64,000 bases of DNA from Jannaschia sp. S6380 (GTDB taxonomy: Bacteria; Pseudomonadota; Alphaproteobacteria; Rhodobacterales; Rhodobacteraceae), in assembly GCF_023015695.1 (NCBI RefSeq), contig NZ_JALKAS010000002.1, forward strand, positions 826,501 to 890,500, written 5' to 3'. The translations under genes were made by a program, and so were the position numbers. Of the stretch, positions 47,658 to 56,626 are shown one piece after another. The notes under the pieces were generated by a model. The model made no database searches, was not told the origin of the DNA, and worked only from the letters and a program-made list of their open reading frames with translations. Within the stretch, counting starts at the first letter, position 1. Every line of letters starts with the position of its first letter.

Positions 47658-49085
47658 ATGAGTGTTCACAAGGGCGGCTTCAGCGCCTCGGTCAATGCGA
47701 TGTACGACAGGGCGGTGGCATTGATGGATCTGAGCCCGGGCCTGACCGAGAAGATCCGCGTCTGCAACGCGACCTACACCGTCCGCTTCGGCGTGCGGCT
47801 GCGCGGTGCGATCCACACCTTCACCGGCTACCGGTCCGTCCACTCCGAACACATGGAGCCGGTCAAGGGCGGCATCCGCTATTCCCTGGCGGTCAATCAG
47901 GACGAGGTCGAGGCGCTGGCCGCGCTGATGACCTACAAATGCGCGCTGGTCGAAACCCCCTTCGGCGGGTCAAAGGGTGGGCTCTGCATCGATCCGACCC
48001 AGTGGGAGCCGCACGAGTTGGAGCAGATCACCCGTCGCTTCGCCTATGAGCTGATCAAGCGCGACATGATCAACCCGGCCCAGAACGTGCCCGCCCCCGA
48101 CATGGGCACCGGCGAGCGTGAGATGGCTTGGATTTCGGATCAATACCAGCGGATGAACACCACCGACATCAACGGGCGCGCCTGCGTGACCGGCAAGCCG
48201 CTGAACGCCGGCGGCATCGCCGGCCGGATCGAGGCGACGGGGCGCGGCGTGCAGTACGCCCTGCGCGAGTTCTTCCGCCACCCCGAGGACATGAAGATCG
48301 CCGGCCTCTCCGGCAGTCTGGAGGGCAAGCGTATCGTCGTGCAGGGCCTGGGCAACGTGGGTTTTCATGCAGCCAGCTTCCTGTCGCGCGAGGACGGGGC
48401 CAAGATCGTCGCCGTCATCGAACGCGACGGCGCGGTCCATTCGGATGACGGCATCGACGTCGACGAGCTGCACATGCACATTCGCGAAAACGGAGGCGTG
48501 AAGGGGTTCCCCGGCGCCAGTTTCGAGGCCGAGGGCGCCAAGTTGCTGGAAGCGGATTGCGACATCCTGATTCCCGCCGCGCTGGAAGGCGTCATTCACG
48601 AGGGCAATGCCGCCCGCGTGACGGCGCCACTGATCATCGAGGCGGCGAACGGCCCGGTGACGGCCGAGGCGGATGCCATCCTGCGCAAGCGCGGCTGCGT
48701 GATCATTCCCGACATGTACGCGAATGCCGGCGGCGTCACGGTCAGCTATTTCGAATGGGTCAAGAACCTGAGCCATATCCGCTTCGGACGGATGGAGCGC
48801 CGCGCCGAGGAGGCCCGCCACCAAGTCCTCGTCAACGAGCTGGAGCGCCTGTCGAAGAACAAGGAGGTCGCCTGGACGCTGTCCGACAATTTCAAGCGTG
48901 ACTACCTGCGCGGAGCGGGTGAGCTGGAACTCGTCCGGTCCGGCCTCGACGACACGATGCGAAGCGCATACGGCGCCATGCGCGAGGTTTGGCACGCCCG
49001 TGACGAGGTCGCAGACCTGCGCACCGCAGGGTTCCTTGTCTCCATCAGCCGGATCGCGGCGAGCTATCAGGCCAAGGGGCTCTAG
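47658..49085 (+). CDS. gdhA: Glutamate dehydrogenase (Glu/Leu/Phe/Val family)
   Basis: A 475-residue dehydrogenase. The substrate part has PVKGGIRY (Lys70) and MTYKCALVETPFGGSKGG with Lys94 and catalytic Lys106. The Rossmann domain shows VVQGLGNVGFH. It interconverts glutamate and 2-oxoglutarate. NAD or NADP preference is not clear from sequence. The ATG at 47658 follows AGGAGGAG by a normal gap. It is divergent from tadG. Confidence 0.93.
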   Translation: MSVHKGGFSASVNAMYDRAVALMDLSPGLTEKIRVCNATYTVRFGVRLRGAIHTFTGYRSVHSEHMEPVKGGIRYSLAVNQDEVEALAALMTYKCALVETPFGGSKGGLCIDPTQWEPHELEQITRRFAYELIKRDMINPAQNVPAPDMGTGEREMAWISDQYQRMNTTDINGRACVTGKPLNAGGIAGRIEATGRGVQYALREFFRHPEDMKIAGLSGSLEGKRIVVQGLGNVGFHAASFLSREDGAKIVAVIERDGAVHSDDGIDVDELHMHIRENGGVKGFPGASFEAEGAKLLEADCDILIPAALEGVIHEGNAARVTAPLIIEAANGPVTAEADAILRKRGCVIIPDMYANAGGVTVSYFEWVKNLSHIRFGRMERRAEEARHQVLVNELERLSKNKEVAWTLSDNFKRDYLRGAGELELVRSGLDDTMRSAYGAMREVWHARDEVADLRTAGFLVSISRIAASYQAKGL

Positions 49086-49115
49086 CTCGATCGGGACGGG
49101 GGCTCCGGGCCCGCC

Positions 49116-51026
49116 TCAGCCATCGGTCTCCTTCTCCTCCAACTCGGCCTGCGCGGCCGCATCCTCGCCGAAGCGGGCCAGAAGGGCGTTTTCCAGCCCT
49201 TTGTTGTATTCGCGTGCACGTTCGGCATAGGCCGCGTTCTCGGAAATCGGCACGCCAGGCCGCCAGAGCTTCGCCAGATCCAGCATCGCCCCGCGGTCGT
49301 GTCGGAAGAAGGCCTCGCGGGCATGATGCGCCTCGGTCTCGGACCAGCCCATGCGTTCGAGCACGTACCGGCCGACCCGCAAGGAACTGTCGAACATCTC
49401 ACGCACGATCTGATCGGCGCCGGCGCGGAACAGCTCATAGACATGCACGCGATCATAGGCGCGTGCGATGATGTGGATGTCGGGATTGGCCGCGCGGGCC
49501 ATCTTGGCCAGGCGAACCGCGTCGGCCCGCGAATCCAGCGCGATCACCAGGACCTTCGCTGTGGCCAGGCCCGCCGCCTGCAGCAGTTCCGGCCGGGTGG
49601 GGTCGCCCATGTAGGTCTTGATGCCGAAGGTGCGAAGCAGCCGGATCGTCTCAATGTCGCGGTCCAAGACGACGGGGCGCAGCCCGGCCCCCTGCAGCAT
49701 GCGGTGCACGACCTGTCCGAACCGACCCACGCCCGCGATGATGACATCGGCCTTTTCGTCGATCTTGTCGTCGGGCGCGTCCTCGGTCGCAATCAGCATC
49801 CGCATGGTCAGCCGTTCATACAGGATGAACAGAAGCGGCGTCAGCAGCATCGACAGCGCCACCGACAGCAGAAGGATAGCGGCGGCCTCGGCGCCGAACA
49901 CGCCGTCGGTCACGGCGACCGAAACCAGGACGAATCCGAATTCCCCCGCCTGTGCGAGGCTGAGGGTGAACAGGACGCGATCCCGTCCGCGAAGTCGGAA
50001 CATCATCCCGAGGGCGAGCAGGATGGCACCCTTCAGCGCGATCACCGCCACCACGAGGCCGAGGACGACGAACGGCGCGCCGAGGAACGTGCCGAAGTCG
50101 ATGCCCGCGCCCACCGTGATGAAGAACAGTCCCAGCAGGATCCCCTTGAACGGGTCGATATCGGCCTCGAGCTCGTGCCGGAATTCGGAATTGGCCAGAA
50201 CCACACCGGCCAGGAACGTGCCGAGCGCGGGGGACAGGCCGACCAGCATCATCAGCACGGCGACCCCGATCACGAACAGCAGCGAGACGATCGTGTTCAT
50301 CTCGCGCAGGCGTGCCCGGCCCGCGAACTGAAAGACCGGACGAGTCAGGAACATTCCGCCCAGAACGACGATCGCGACCGCGGCCAGGGTCGCCGCGGCA
50401 GCGCCCCAGCCCGGCAGGCCCCCCACCCAGGACGTCACGTCCGCGGCCATCGTGGCGCCCTCTCCGTCGCCGACCGCCGGAAGCTCCGACCCGTGACCGC
50501 CGCCGCCGCCATGGCCAGTCCCCAGCAACGGCATGATCGCCAGCATCGGGATCACCATGATGTCCTGTGCCAGAAGGACCGAGAAGGCCGACCGTCCGCC
50601 GGCGGTGGAGGTCAGGTCCTTCTCCGCCAGCGTCTGCATCACGATCGCCGTCGATGAGAGGGAAAAGACCATGCCGATGGCGAGCGACACCTGCCACGTT
50701 TGTCCAAGCAGGAACGCGATGCCCGTGATCGCCGCGCAGGTAAGCACCACCTGGCCCAGCCCCAGGCCGAGCAGTCGGGCCCGCATGTCCCAGAGCGCCT
50801 TCGGTTCCAGTTCCAGCCCGATGACGAACAGGAGCATCACGACGCCGAATTCGGCGAAGTGCTGCAAGGTTTCCGCCTCCGACCCGACCAGACCCGTGAT
50901 CGGGCCGATCAGGATGCCCGCGACCAGATAGCCCAGGACGGAACCCAGACCGAAACGCACGGCCAGTGGCACGCAGAGCGTCGCCGCGCCGAGGTAGATC
51001 GCCGCCTGGAAAAGGAAGGATTCCAT
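49116..51026 (-). CDS. CPA2 family cation:proton antiporter with RCK domain (KefB/C-like)
   Basis: A 636-residue protein. About 12 membrane helices fill residues 1-410, including FGVVMLLFVIGLELEP and FSLSSTAIVMQTLAEKD. Then follows a TrkA-N (RCK) domain from about 425 with the Rossmann loop VIIAGVGRFGQVVHRML. The layout matches Kef and related potassium or sodium exporters that exchange for protons. The loop at about residues 175-195 is Gly/His-rich (GGGGGHGS). The ion is not known. Confidence 0.9.
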   Translation of the reverse strand: MESFLFQAAIYLGAATLCVPLAVRFGLGSVLGYLVAGILIGPITGLVGSEAETLQHFAEFGVVMLLFVIGLELEPKALWDMRARLLGLGLGQVVLTCAAITGIAFLLGQTWQVSLAIGMVFSLSSTAIVMQTLAEKDLTSTAGGRSAFSVLLAQDIMVIPMLAIMPLLGTGHGGGGGHGSELPAVGDGEGATMAADVTSWVGGLPGWGAAAATLAAVAIVVLGGMFLTRPVFQFAGRARLREMNTIVSLLFVIGVAVLMMLVGLSPALGTFLAGVVLANSEFRHELEADIDPFKGILLGLFFITVGAGIDFGTFLGAPFVVLGLVVAVIALKGAILLALGMMFRLRGRDRVLFTLSLAQAGEFGFVLVSVAVTDGVFGAEAAAILLLSVALSMLLTPLLFILYERLTMRMLIATEDAPDDKIDEKADVIIAGVGRFGQVVHRMLQGAGLRPVVLDRDIETIRLLRTFGIKTYMGDPTRPELLQAAGLATAKVLVIALDSRADAVRLAKMARAANPDIHIIARAYDRVHVYELFRAGADQIVREMFDSSLRVGRYVLERMGWSETEAHHAREAFFRHDRGAMLDLAKLWRPGVPISENAAYAERAREYNKGLENALLARFGEDAAAQAELEEKETDG

Positions 51027-51050
51027 GTCCGAGGTCTAGGGCAGCCCGCA

Positions 51051-51506
51051 TCAAACGGGAAGCGGCCCGTCCCGTTTCGGCTGATCCATCACGATCTGGC
51101 TTTGGACCCGGGCGACCGCATCATGCGGCAGAAGCACCCGATGCACGAGGTCGTTCAACTCGGCCAGGGTCGCGCACCAAACCCGCAGCAGGTAATCGGC
51201 CTCGCCCGTAAGGGTCCAGACGGACACCACGCGCGGCTCACCCTCCAGAAGGCGCAGGAAGGCGCGGGCCCGTTCGGGAGCATGGCTCGCCATCTGCACC
51301 TGAACGAAGGCCTGGACGTTCAGGCCGATCCGATCGGGGTCGAGCCTTGCCGTGATCGCGCGGACATGTCCGGTGGCTTCCAGCCGCGCGCGCCTACGCC
51401 CCGCTTGGCTGCCCGAAAGGTTCAGCGCCTGTCCCAACGCCTCGGCCGTCAGGGTGGCGTCTGTCTGCAGAAGGCGCAGCAGCGCGCGGTCCAGATCATC
51501 CAACAT
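51051..51506 (-). CDS. Lrp/AsnC family regulator (probable hppD regulator)
   Basis: A 151-residue regulator with an N-terminal winged helix-turn-helix (LDRALLRLLQTDATLTAEAL and SGSQAGRRRARLEATG) and an AsnC ligand-binding domain. It is divergent from hppD with 146 bases between starts. In many proteobacteria an Lrp-type gene beside hppD controls tyrosine breakdown, so that role is inferred here. A dyad ATCTTC-N6-GAAGAT at 51527-51544 lies in the shared region. Confidence 0.88.
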   Translation of the reverse strand: MLDDLDRALLRLLQTDATLTAEALGQALNLSGSQAGRRRARLEATGHVRAITARLDPDRIGLNVQAFVQVQMASHAPERARAFLRLLEGEPRVVSVWTLTGEADYLLRVWCATLAELNDLVHRVLLPHDAVARVQSQIVMDQPKRDGPLPV

Positions 51507-51526
51507 CAGCGGAGGGTATCATGCGC

Positions 51527-51544
51527 ATCTTCCGCATAGAAGAT
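51527..51544. promoter_or_regulatory. Candidate Lrp operator between the Lrp gene and hppD
   Basis: ATCTTC and GAAGAT, six bases each, are separated by six bases. It lies 21 bases upstream of the Lrp gene start and 109 bases before hppD. The size and position suit a regulator site. Confidence 0.45.
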
Positions 51545-51652
51545 CTGAACAGTGCGTCAAGGGCGTTGTCCGATACCGAGAGGACGCCCGTTATGCGCAC
51601 CCTTCGCTTCGGACCTATGCGATCTTCGGGAAAACCGAATTGGAGGATTTCC

Positions 51653-52759
51653 ATGGGCCCCTTTCCCCACGACGCCCCCTATGCCGAGGTCTCGGAACAG
51701 AACCCGGCCGGCACCGATGGCTTCGCTTTCGTCGAGTTTGCGCACGAGGATCCGCAGGCCCTTCGCGACGTCTTCACCCGGCAGGGCTACACCCATGTCG
51801 CCAGTCACAGGACCAAGGCGGTGGAGCTTTGGCAGCAGGGCGACATCAGCTATCTGCTGAATGCCGAGCCGGGCGGGCACGCGGTGGAATTCGTGGCGGA
51901 GCATGGCCCCTGTGCCCCTTCGATGGGTTGGCGCGTGGCCGATGCGGACCATGCCTACGCGCATGCGGTCGCGTGCGGCGCGCAGGGCTATGACGGGCCG
52001 GGTCGGACGATGGATGTGCCCGCGATTATCGGCATCGGTGGCAGCCTGATCTATTTCATCGACCAGTATCGCGACGCCTCGCCCTTCAACGCCGAGTTCG
52101 ACTGGATCGCGAAAGCGCATCCCGAGGGCGTGGGGTTCCACTACCTCGACCACCTGACGCACAACGTGCACAAGGGAAACATGGACAAATGGTTCCGGTT
52201 CTACGGCGACCTGTTCAACTTCCGCGAGATTCGGTTCTTCGATATCAAAGGCAAATATTCCGGGCTTCTGAGTCGCGCGCTGACCTCGCCCTGCGGCCGG
52301 ATCCGCATCCCGATCAACGAGGACCGCGGCGAGTCCGGGCAGATCGTCGAATATCTGAAGCGCTACAACGGCGAGGGAATCCAGCACATCGCGGTCGGCG
52401 CGAAGGACATCTACGCGGCCGTCGACGCCATCGCAGAGAACGGCGTGAAGTTCATGCCCAAGCCGCCGCAAACCTACTACGAGATGAGCCGGGAGCGCGT
52501 GGTCGGCCACGAGGAGCCGCTGGACCGCATGGAACGGCATGGCATCCTGATCGATGGCGAAGGCGTGATCGACGCCGATGGCGGCGAACGGCAGACCCGC
52601 ATCCTGCTGCAGATCTTCTCGCGGACCTGCATCGGCCCGATCTTCTTCGAGTTCATCCAGCGCAAGGGAGACGATGGGTTCGGCGAGGGCAACTTCAAGG
52701 CCCTGTTCGAGTCGATCGAGGCCGATCAGGTCGCCCGCGGGGTCCTTTCGGCCGAGTGA
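51653..52759 (+). CDS. hppD: 4-hydroxyphenylpyruvate dioxygenase
   Basis: A 368-residue Fe(II) dioxygenase that turns 4-hydroxyphenylpyruvate into homogentisate in tyrosine breakdown. The iron ligands are His167 (LDHLTHNV), His245 (IQHIAVGA) and Glu333 (FFEFIQRKG). The ATG at 51653 follows TTGGAGGA. hmgA and the later pathway genes are not in the window. A hairpin at 53108-53133 lies well after the stop. Confidence 0.95.
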   Translation: MGPFPHDAPYAEVSEQNPAGTDGFAFVEFAHEDPQALRDVFTRQGYTHVASHRTKAVELWQQGDISYLLNAEPGGHAVEFVAEHGPCAPSMGWRVADADHAYAHAVACGAQGYDGPGRTMDVPAIIGIGGSLIYFIDQYRDASPFNAEFDWIAKAHPEGVGFHYLDHLTHNVHKGNMDKWFRFYGDLFNFREIRFFDIKGKYSGLLSRALTSPCGRIRIPINEDRGESGQIVEYLKRYNGEGIQHIAVGAKDIYAAVDAIAENGVKFMPKPPQTYYEMSRERVVGHEEPLDRMERHGILIDGEGVIDADGGERQTRILLQIFSRTCIGPIFFEFIQRKGDDGFGEGNFKALFESIEADQVARGVLSAE

Positions 52760-53146
52760 TGAGTCCGCCGCCGATCGGCGCGCGAAGTTGCGATCCGCGC
52801 TGATTTCGACGGAACATTCGGTGCCCTCTCCCCGTTCGGTCTACGAAGCACCGATCGGGCCCGGCAATGCGCCATGCTACCCGCCACCAGATCGCGGCGC
52901 CACGTCGCGGCGACGCGGGCCAGAACCGTCCGGAACGTCCGACCGCCGCACGCGGGGCCGGGCAGGACACACCCTTTCGAGGCTTCGGTTTGGGAATTGG
53001 TCGACCGGACCCGCCTTGGCCGCAGCGGCGGCGCGGGATTGTCGGCCTGACGAGGCTCCGGACGCTTCCCGGTGGTTGTGCGGTGCGGGGAGTGGCCGTT
53101 TGAGCGGCGCCCCGGTCCGAAAGGGCCGGGGCGTCTTCTGTCGCAC
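52760..53146. other. 387-base gap between hppD and sitD
   Basis: No convincing gene. Several frames are open on both strands, but they are Arg/Ser/Pro-rich without family pattern. The only clear element is the hairpin at 53108-53133. The middle part (about 52850-53080) may be remnant coding sequence, but I cannot show that. Confidence 0.6.
53108..53133. terminator. Terminator between convergent hppD and sitD
   Basis: Eleven-base arms CGCCCCGGTCC and GGGCCGGGGCG (one G-U pair) close a GAAA tetraloop on the + strand; TCTTCT follows. It is 14 bases from the sitD stop on the other side, so it may act in both directions. Confidence 0.8.
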
Positions 53147-53971
53147 TTACGCCTGGCGCAGCGTCTGCCTGCGCCGCATGCCGAAAGTCACCGCGAACAT
53201 CGCCGTCAGCACCAGAACCACCGTCGGGGCGGGCGCACTGTCGAACCAGAAACTTGCATAGACGCCCATGAGCATGCCCGACATGCATACCGCCACCGCC
53301 ACCACGAGCATGCGTCCGAAGCTGCGCGTCGACAGGAACGCGACCGCCCCCGGCGTCACCAGGAGCGCCACCGCCAGGATCAGGCCGACCGCCGACAGGA
53401 CCGAAACCACCGTCAGCGACAGGACCGTGAGCAGCCCGTAATGCAGCCATCCGGTCCGCAGGCCCGACGCCTGCGCCTGTGCGGGATCGAACGCATGCAG
53501 AAGGAAATCGCGCCATTTGAGACCCAGAACCGCGACCACGGGTGCGGAGATCGCAAGCGCGGTCCACAGGTCCGCCGGTCCGACTCCCAGCATGTTGCCG
53601 AAAAGGATGTGGTCGAGATGGGCGTCGGACGGGAAGGCGACGAACAGGATCAGCCCGATCGCGAACATGCCCGAAAAGACGACGCCCATGACCGTATCGC
53701 GCTTCACGCGGCTGTTCTCGGCCAAATACCCGGTCAGCAGCGCGCAGGACATGCCGGCGGCGAATGCCCCGGCGATCAGGGGTAGACCCAGGATATAAGC
53801 CAGCACCACGCCGGGTAGGATGGCGTGGCTGACCGCGTCGCCCATCAGGGCCCAGCCCTTCATGACCAGAAAACACGACAGAAGCGCGGTTGGCGGCGCC
53901 ACGATCAGCGAGATCAGGAAGGCGTTCCGCATGAAAGGAAACTGGAACGGCAGCAGAAGCGTCTCGATCAT
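53147..53971 (-). CDS. sitD: Manganese/iron ABC transporter permease SitD
   Basis: A 274-residue ABC-3 family permease with about eight membrane helices. It includes the conserved SCFLVMKGWALMGDAVSHAILPGV. It pairs with SitC to form the channel. The ATG at 53971 overlaps the sitC stop (ATGA). The frame extends far upstream without family match. It is the last gene of sitABCD. Confidence 0.9.
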   Translation of the reverse strand: MIETLLLPFQFPFMRNAFLISLIVAPPTALLSCFLVMKGWALMGDAVSHAILPGVVLAYILGLPLIAGAFAAGMSCALLTGYLAENSRVKRDTVMGVVFSGMFAIGLILFVAFPSDAHLDHILFGNMLGVGPADLWTALAISAPVVAVLGLKWRDFLLHAFDPAQAQASGLRTGWLHYGLLTVLSLTVVSVLSAVGLILAVALLVTPGAVAFLSTRSFGRMLVVAVAVCMSGMLMGVYASFWFDSAPAPTVVLVLTAMFAVTFGMRRRQTLRQA

Positions 53972-54801
53972 GCCGCGCGCGCCCGCCTGCGCGAAGCCAG
54001 AAGGCCGTGCCGCGGCGCGAGGACGAAGGCCAGCAGGAACACGGCTGTCTGCAGCGCCACGATGATGCCGCCGGTCGCCCCGTCGAGGAAGAAGCTGAGA
54101 TAGGCACCTACGAGGCTGGTCGTCGACCCGATGGCGACCGAGGCCGCGAGCAGCCTGGGAAACCGATCGCAGAGCAGGTAGGCGGTCGCACCGGGCGTCA
54201 CAACCATGGCGATGACGAGGAATGCCCCGACGGTCTGCATTGCGGCCACCACGCTGGCCGAGAGCAGGGTGAAGAACACGAATTTCAGCACGTCCGGGCG
54301 CAGCCCGATGGACCGGGCGTGGTTCTCGTCGAAGAAGGTGACCATCAGGTCCTTCCATTTGAACAACAGCACGGCGAGCGAGACGAGCCCGATCAGCGCG
54401 AGCTGCAGCGTATCCTCGGGCGTGATGGACAGAATGTTGCCCATGGTGATCGTCTGGACGGAGATGGCAACCGGGTTCACCGACACCATGAACAGGCCCA
54501 GACCGAAGAACGAGGTGAAGATGATGCCGATGATGACGTCGGCCTTCAGGCCCGACCGTCCGGTCAGGAACAGCATCGCCCCGGCTGCGAGCCCCCCCGA
54601 CAGGAACGCGCCGAATGCGAAGGGCAGGCCCAGCATGTAGGCCCCCGCGACGCCCGGCACGACCGAGTGGGACAGCGCGTCGCCGATCAGCGACCATCCC
54701 TTGAGCATCAGGTAGCACGACAGGAACGCGCAAACGGCGCCGACCAGAGCCGACACCCACATCGCGTTGACCATGTAGGAATAGGCGAACGGTTCAAGCA
54801 C
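53968..54801 (-). CDS. sitC: Manganese/iron ABC transporter permease SitC
   Basis: A 277-residue ABC-3 permease, with [24 protein letters not shown] matching SitD's motif, so the two are related. The start is GTG at 54801, which overlaps the sitB stop by eight bases. The ATG further in would remove part of the first helix. An Arg-rich tail ends the protein. Confidence 0.9.
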   Translation of the reverse strand: MLEPFAYSYMVNAMWVSALVGAVCAFLSCYLMLKGWSLIGDALSHSVVPGVAGAYMLGLPFAFGAFLSGGLAAGAMLFLTGRSGLKADVIIGIIFTSFFGLGLFMVSVNPVAISVQTITMGNILSITPEDTLQLALIGLVSLAVLLFKWKDLMVTFFDENHARSIGLRPDVLKFVFFTLLSASVVAAMQTVGAFLVIAMVVTPGATAYLLCDRFPRLLAASVAIGSTTSLVGAYLSFFLDGATGGIIVALQTAVFLLAFVLAPRHGLLASRRRARAA

Positions 54802-55657
54802 CGGGTTCGTCGTCCTTCTCGCCGTAGAGGACGAAGGGCCGTTCGTCGTCGGTGATGATGCGGACCTCGCGCGCATCGTCGTCGTCATGCAGGTCGGTCC
54901 CGCCCAGGGTGAAGTGACGCAGCACGCCCCCGAAAGCGCGTTCCAGGTTCTCGCGGGTGAAGACCTCTTCCGTCGGGCCATAGGCCATGACGGTGCCCTT
55001 CACCAGCACGGTCCGGTCGCAAAACTCGGGCACGGATCCGAGGTTGTGGGTCGAAACCAGCATCACCCGCCCCTCCGCCCGCATTTCGCGCAGAAGGGCC
55101 ACGATCTGGTCCTCGGTCTTCACATCGACGCCGGTGAAGGGCTCGTCCAGCAGGATGACCTGGCCATCCTGCGCCAGAGCGCGGGCCAGGAAGACGCGCT
55201 TGCGCTGGCCGCCGGACAGCTCGCCGATCTGGCGGCGGCGATAGGCCGACATGCCGACGCGGTCCAGCGCGCGACCGACCGCTGCGAGGTCGGCGGCGCG
55301 GGGTCTGCGCAACGGGCCCATATGGCCGTATCGGCCCATCATCACCACGTCCTCGACCAAGACGGGAAAGGCCCAGTCGACCTCCTCGGATTGGGGGACA
55401 TAGGCCACGATATTCTTGCGTAGCGCCGCGCGCACCGTGTGACCCAGCAGGCGGATCTCGCCCGAACGCGCCGGCACGAAACCCATGATCGCCTTGAACA
55501 GCGTCGACTTGCCCGCACCGTTCACGCCGACAAGGGCCGTGACCGTGCCCCGGGGAATATGAAAGGTCGCGTCGCGCAGCGCGGTGTGGCCGTTCCGATA
55601 CGTGACGGTCACGTCCGTCGCATCGATCCCGCCGCCATCCTGCACATTGTTGAGCAT
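54794..55657 (-). CDS. sitB: Manganese/iron ABC transporter ATPase SitB
   Basis: A 287-residue ABC ATPase. Walker A is GVNGAGKS at 44-51, the signature LSGGQ is at 147-151 and Walker B is VILLDE at 167-172. The C-terminal tail is acidic and about 40 residues longer than a minimal ATPase ([12 protein letters not shown]). It powers import through SitC and SitD. It starts three bases after the sitA stop. Confidence 0.92.
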   Translation of the reverse strand: MLNNVQDGGGIDATDVTVTYRNGHTALRDATFHIPRGTVTALVGVNGAGKSTLFKAIMGFVPARSGEIRLLGHTVRAALRKNIVAYVPQSEEVDWAFPVLVEDVVMMGRYGHMGPLRRPRAADLAAVGRALDRVGMSAYRRRQIGELSGGQRKRVFLARALAQDGQVILLDEPFTGVDVKTEDQIVALLREMRAEGRVMLVSTHNLGSVPEFCDRTVLVKGTVMAYGPTEEVFTRENLERAFGGVLRHFTLGGTDLHDDDDAREVRIITDDERPFVLYGEKDDEPGA

Positions 55658-55660
55658 GGC

Positions 55661-56539
55661 CTAGTCCGACGCCGTCAGGCCGTTCGCGACGGTCTCGGCG
55701 GTGACGCGCAGCAGATCCAGATAGGTCGGGACGGGGCCGTCCGCCGCCGAGAGGCTGTCGACATAGAGTTCGCCCCCATAGCGGGCGCCGGTTTCACGCG
55801 CGACCTGCCGCGCGGGATCGGTATTGACCGTGCTTTCGCAGAACACGACCGGGATCTCGTGTTCGCGGACGCTGTCGATCACACGGCGCACCTGCTGCGG
55901 CGTGCCGACCGCGTCGGTGTTCATCGGCCAGAGATACAGCTCCGTCAGATCGAGATCGCGGGCGAGATAGCTGAACGCCCCCTCGCAGGTGACCAGCCAA
56001 CGGTCCTCTTCCGGCAGGGCGGCGATCCGTTCGCGCACCGGGTCCAGCACGGCTGCGATCCGGTCCTTGTAGGCGGCCGCGTTGGCGGCATAGGTCTCGG
56101 CATTCGCGGGGTCGGCAGCGGCCAGCGCATCGCGGATGTTATCGACATAGATCAGCGCGGCATCCGTTCCGATCCAGGCGTGCGGGTTGGTTTGCCCCTC
56201 ATACGCGCCCTCGGCGATGGGGATGGGCGCGATGCCCTCGCTAACGGTCACGGCGGGAATGTCGCCCAGGTTCGCCAGGAACTGCTCGAACCACAACTCC
56301 AGGTTCAGTCCGTTCCAAAGGATCAGATCCGCGTCAGACGCTCCTACCAAGTCGCGTGGCGTTGGAGAGTATCCATGGATCTCGGCGCCGGGTTTGGTGA
56401 CCGAAACGACCTCGGCCGCGTCCCCGGCGACGTTGCGGGCCATGTCGGCGATCACGGTGAAGGTTGTAACGACCTTCAGCTTGTCGTCCGCTATCGCGGG
56501 CGTGGCGAGAAATACGGTGGCGAGGAGCGCGCGAAACAT
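55661..56539 (-). CDS. sitA: Manganese/iron ABC transporter solute-binding protein SitA
   Basis: A 292-residue periplasmic metal-binding protein with a signal ending AIAD. The metal ligands fit the Mn/Fe type: His55 (IHGYSPTP), His120 (NPHAW), Glu186 (CEGAFSY) and Asp241 (VNTDPAR). Zinc-type members usually have His at the third site, so manganese or iron is likely. The ATG at 56539 has a Mur/Fur-like box just upstream (56554-56568). Confidence 0.92.
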   Translation of the reverse strand: MFRALLATVFLATPAIADDKLKVVTTFTVIADMARNVAGDAAEVVSVTKPGAEIHGYSPTPRDLVGASDADLILWNGLNLELWFEQFLANLGDIPAVTVSEGIAPIPIAEGAYEGQTNPHAWIGTDAALIYVDNIRDALAAADPANAETYAANAAAYKDRIAAVLDPVRERIAALPEEDRWLVTCEGAFSYLARDLDLTELYLWPMNTDAVGTPQQVRRVIDSVREHEIPVVFCESTVNTDPARQVARETGARYGGELYVDSLSAADGPVPTYLDLLRVTAETVANGLTASD

Positions 56540-56553
56540 CGGAAGCCTGCGAT

Positions 56554-56568
56554 TGAGAATTATTCGCA
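56554..56568. promoter_or_regulatory. Mur/Fur-type box upstream of sitA
   Basis: TGAGAAT-T-ATTCGCA is a 7-1-7 dyad with a single mismatched pair. It matches the Fur-family box used by the manganese regulator Mur in alphaproteobacteria. It lies 14 bases upstream of the sitA start, so bound repressor would block transcription when metal is plentiful. Confidence 0.7.
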
Positions 56569-56626
56569 GAAGTGGCTTCGCGACGGGAAATGTCAAGGGC
56601 CGCCCCGTGGCACGGCCCCAAACGCG

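Noticed and set aside
52800..53100. Open frames between hppD and sitD
   Set aside because: Arg/Ser/Pro-rich on every frame, no ribosome site, no recognisable motif.
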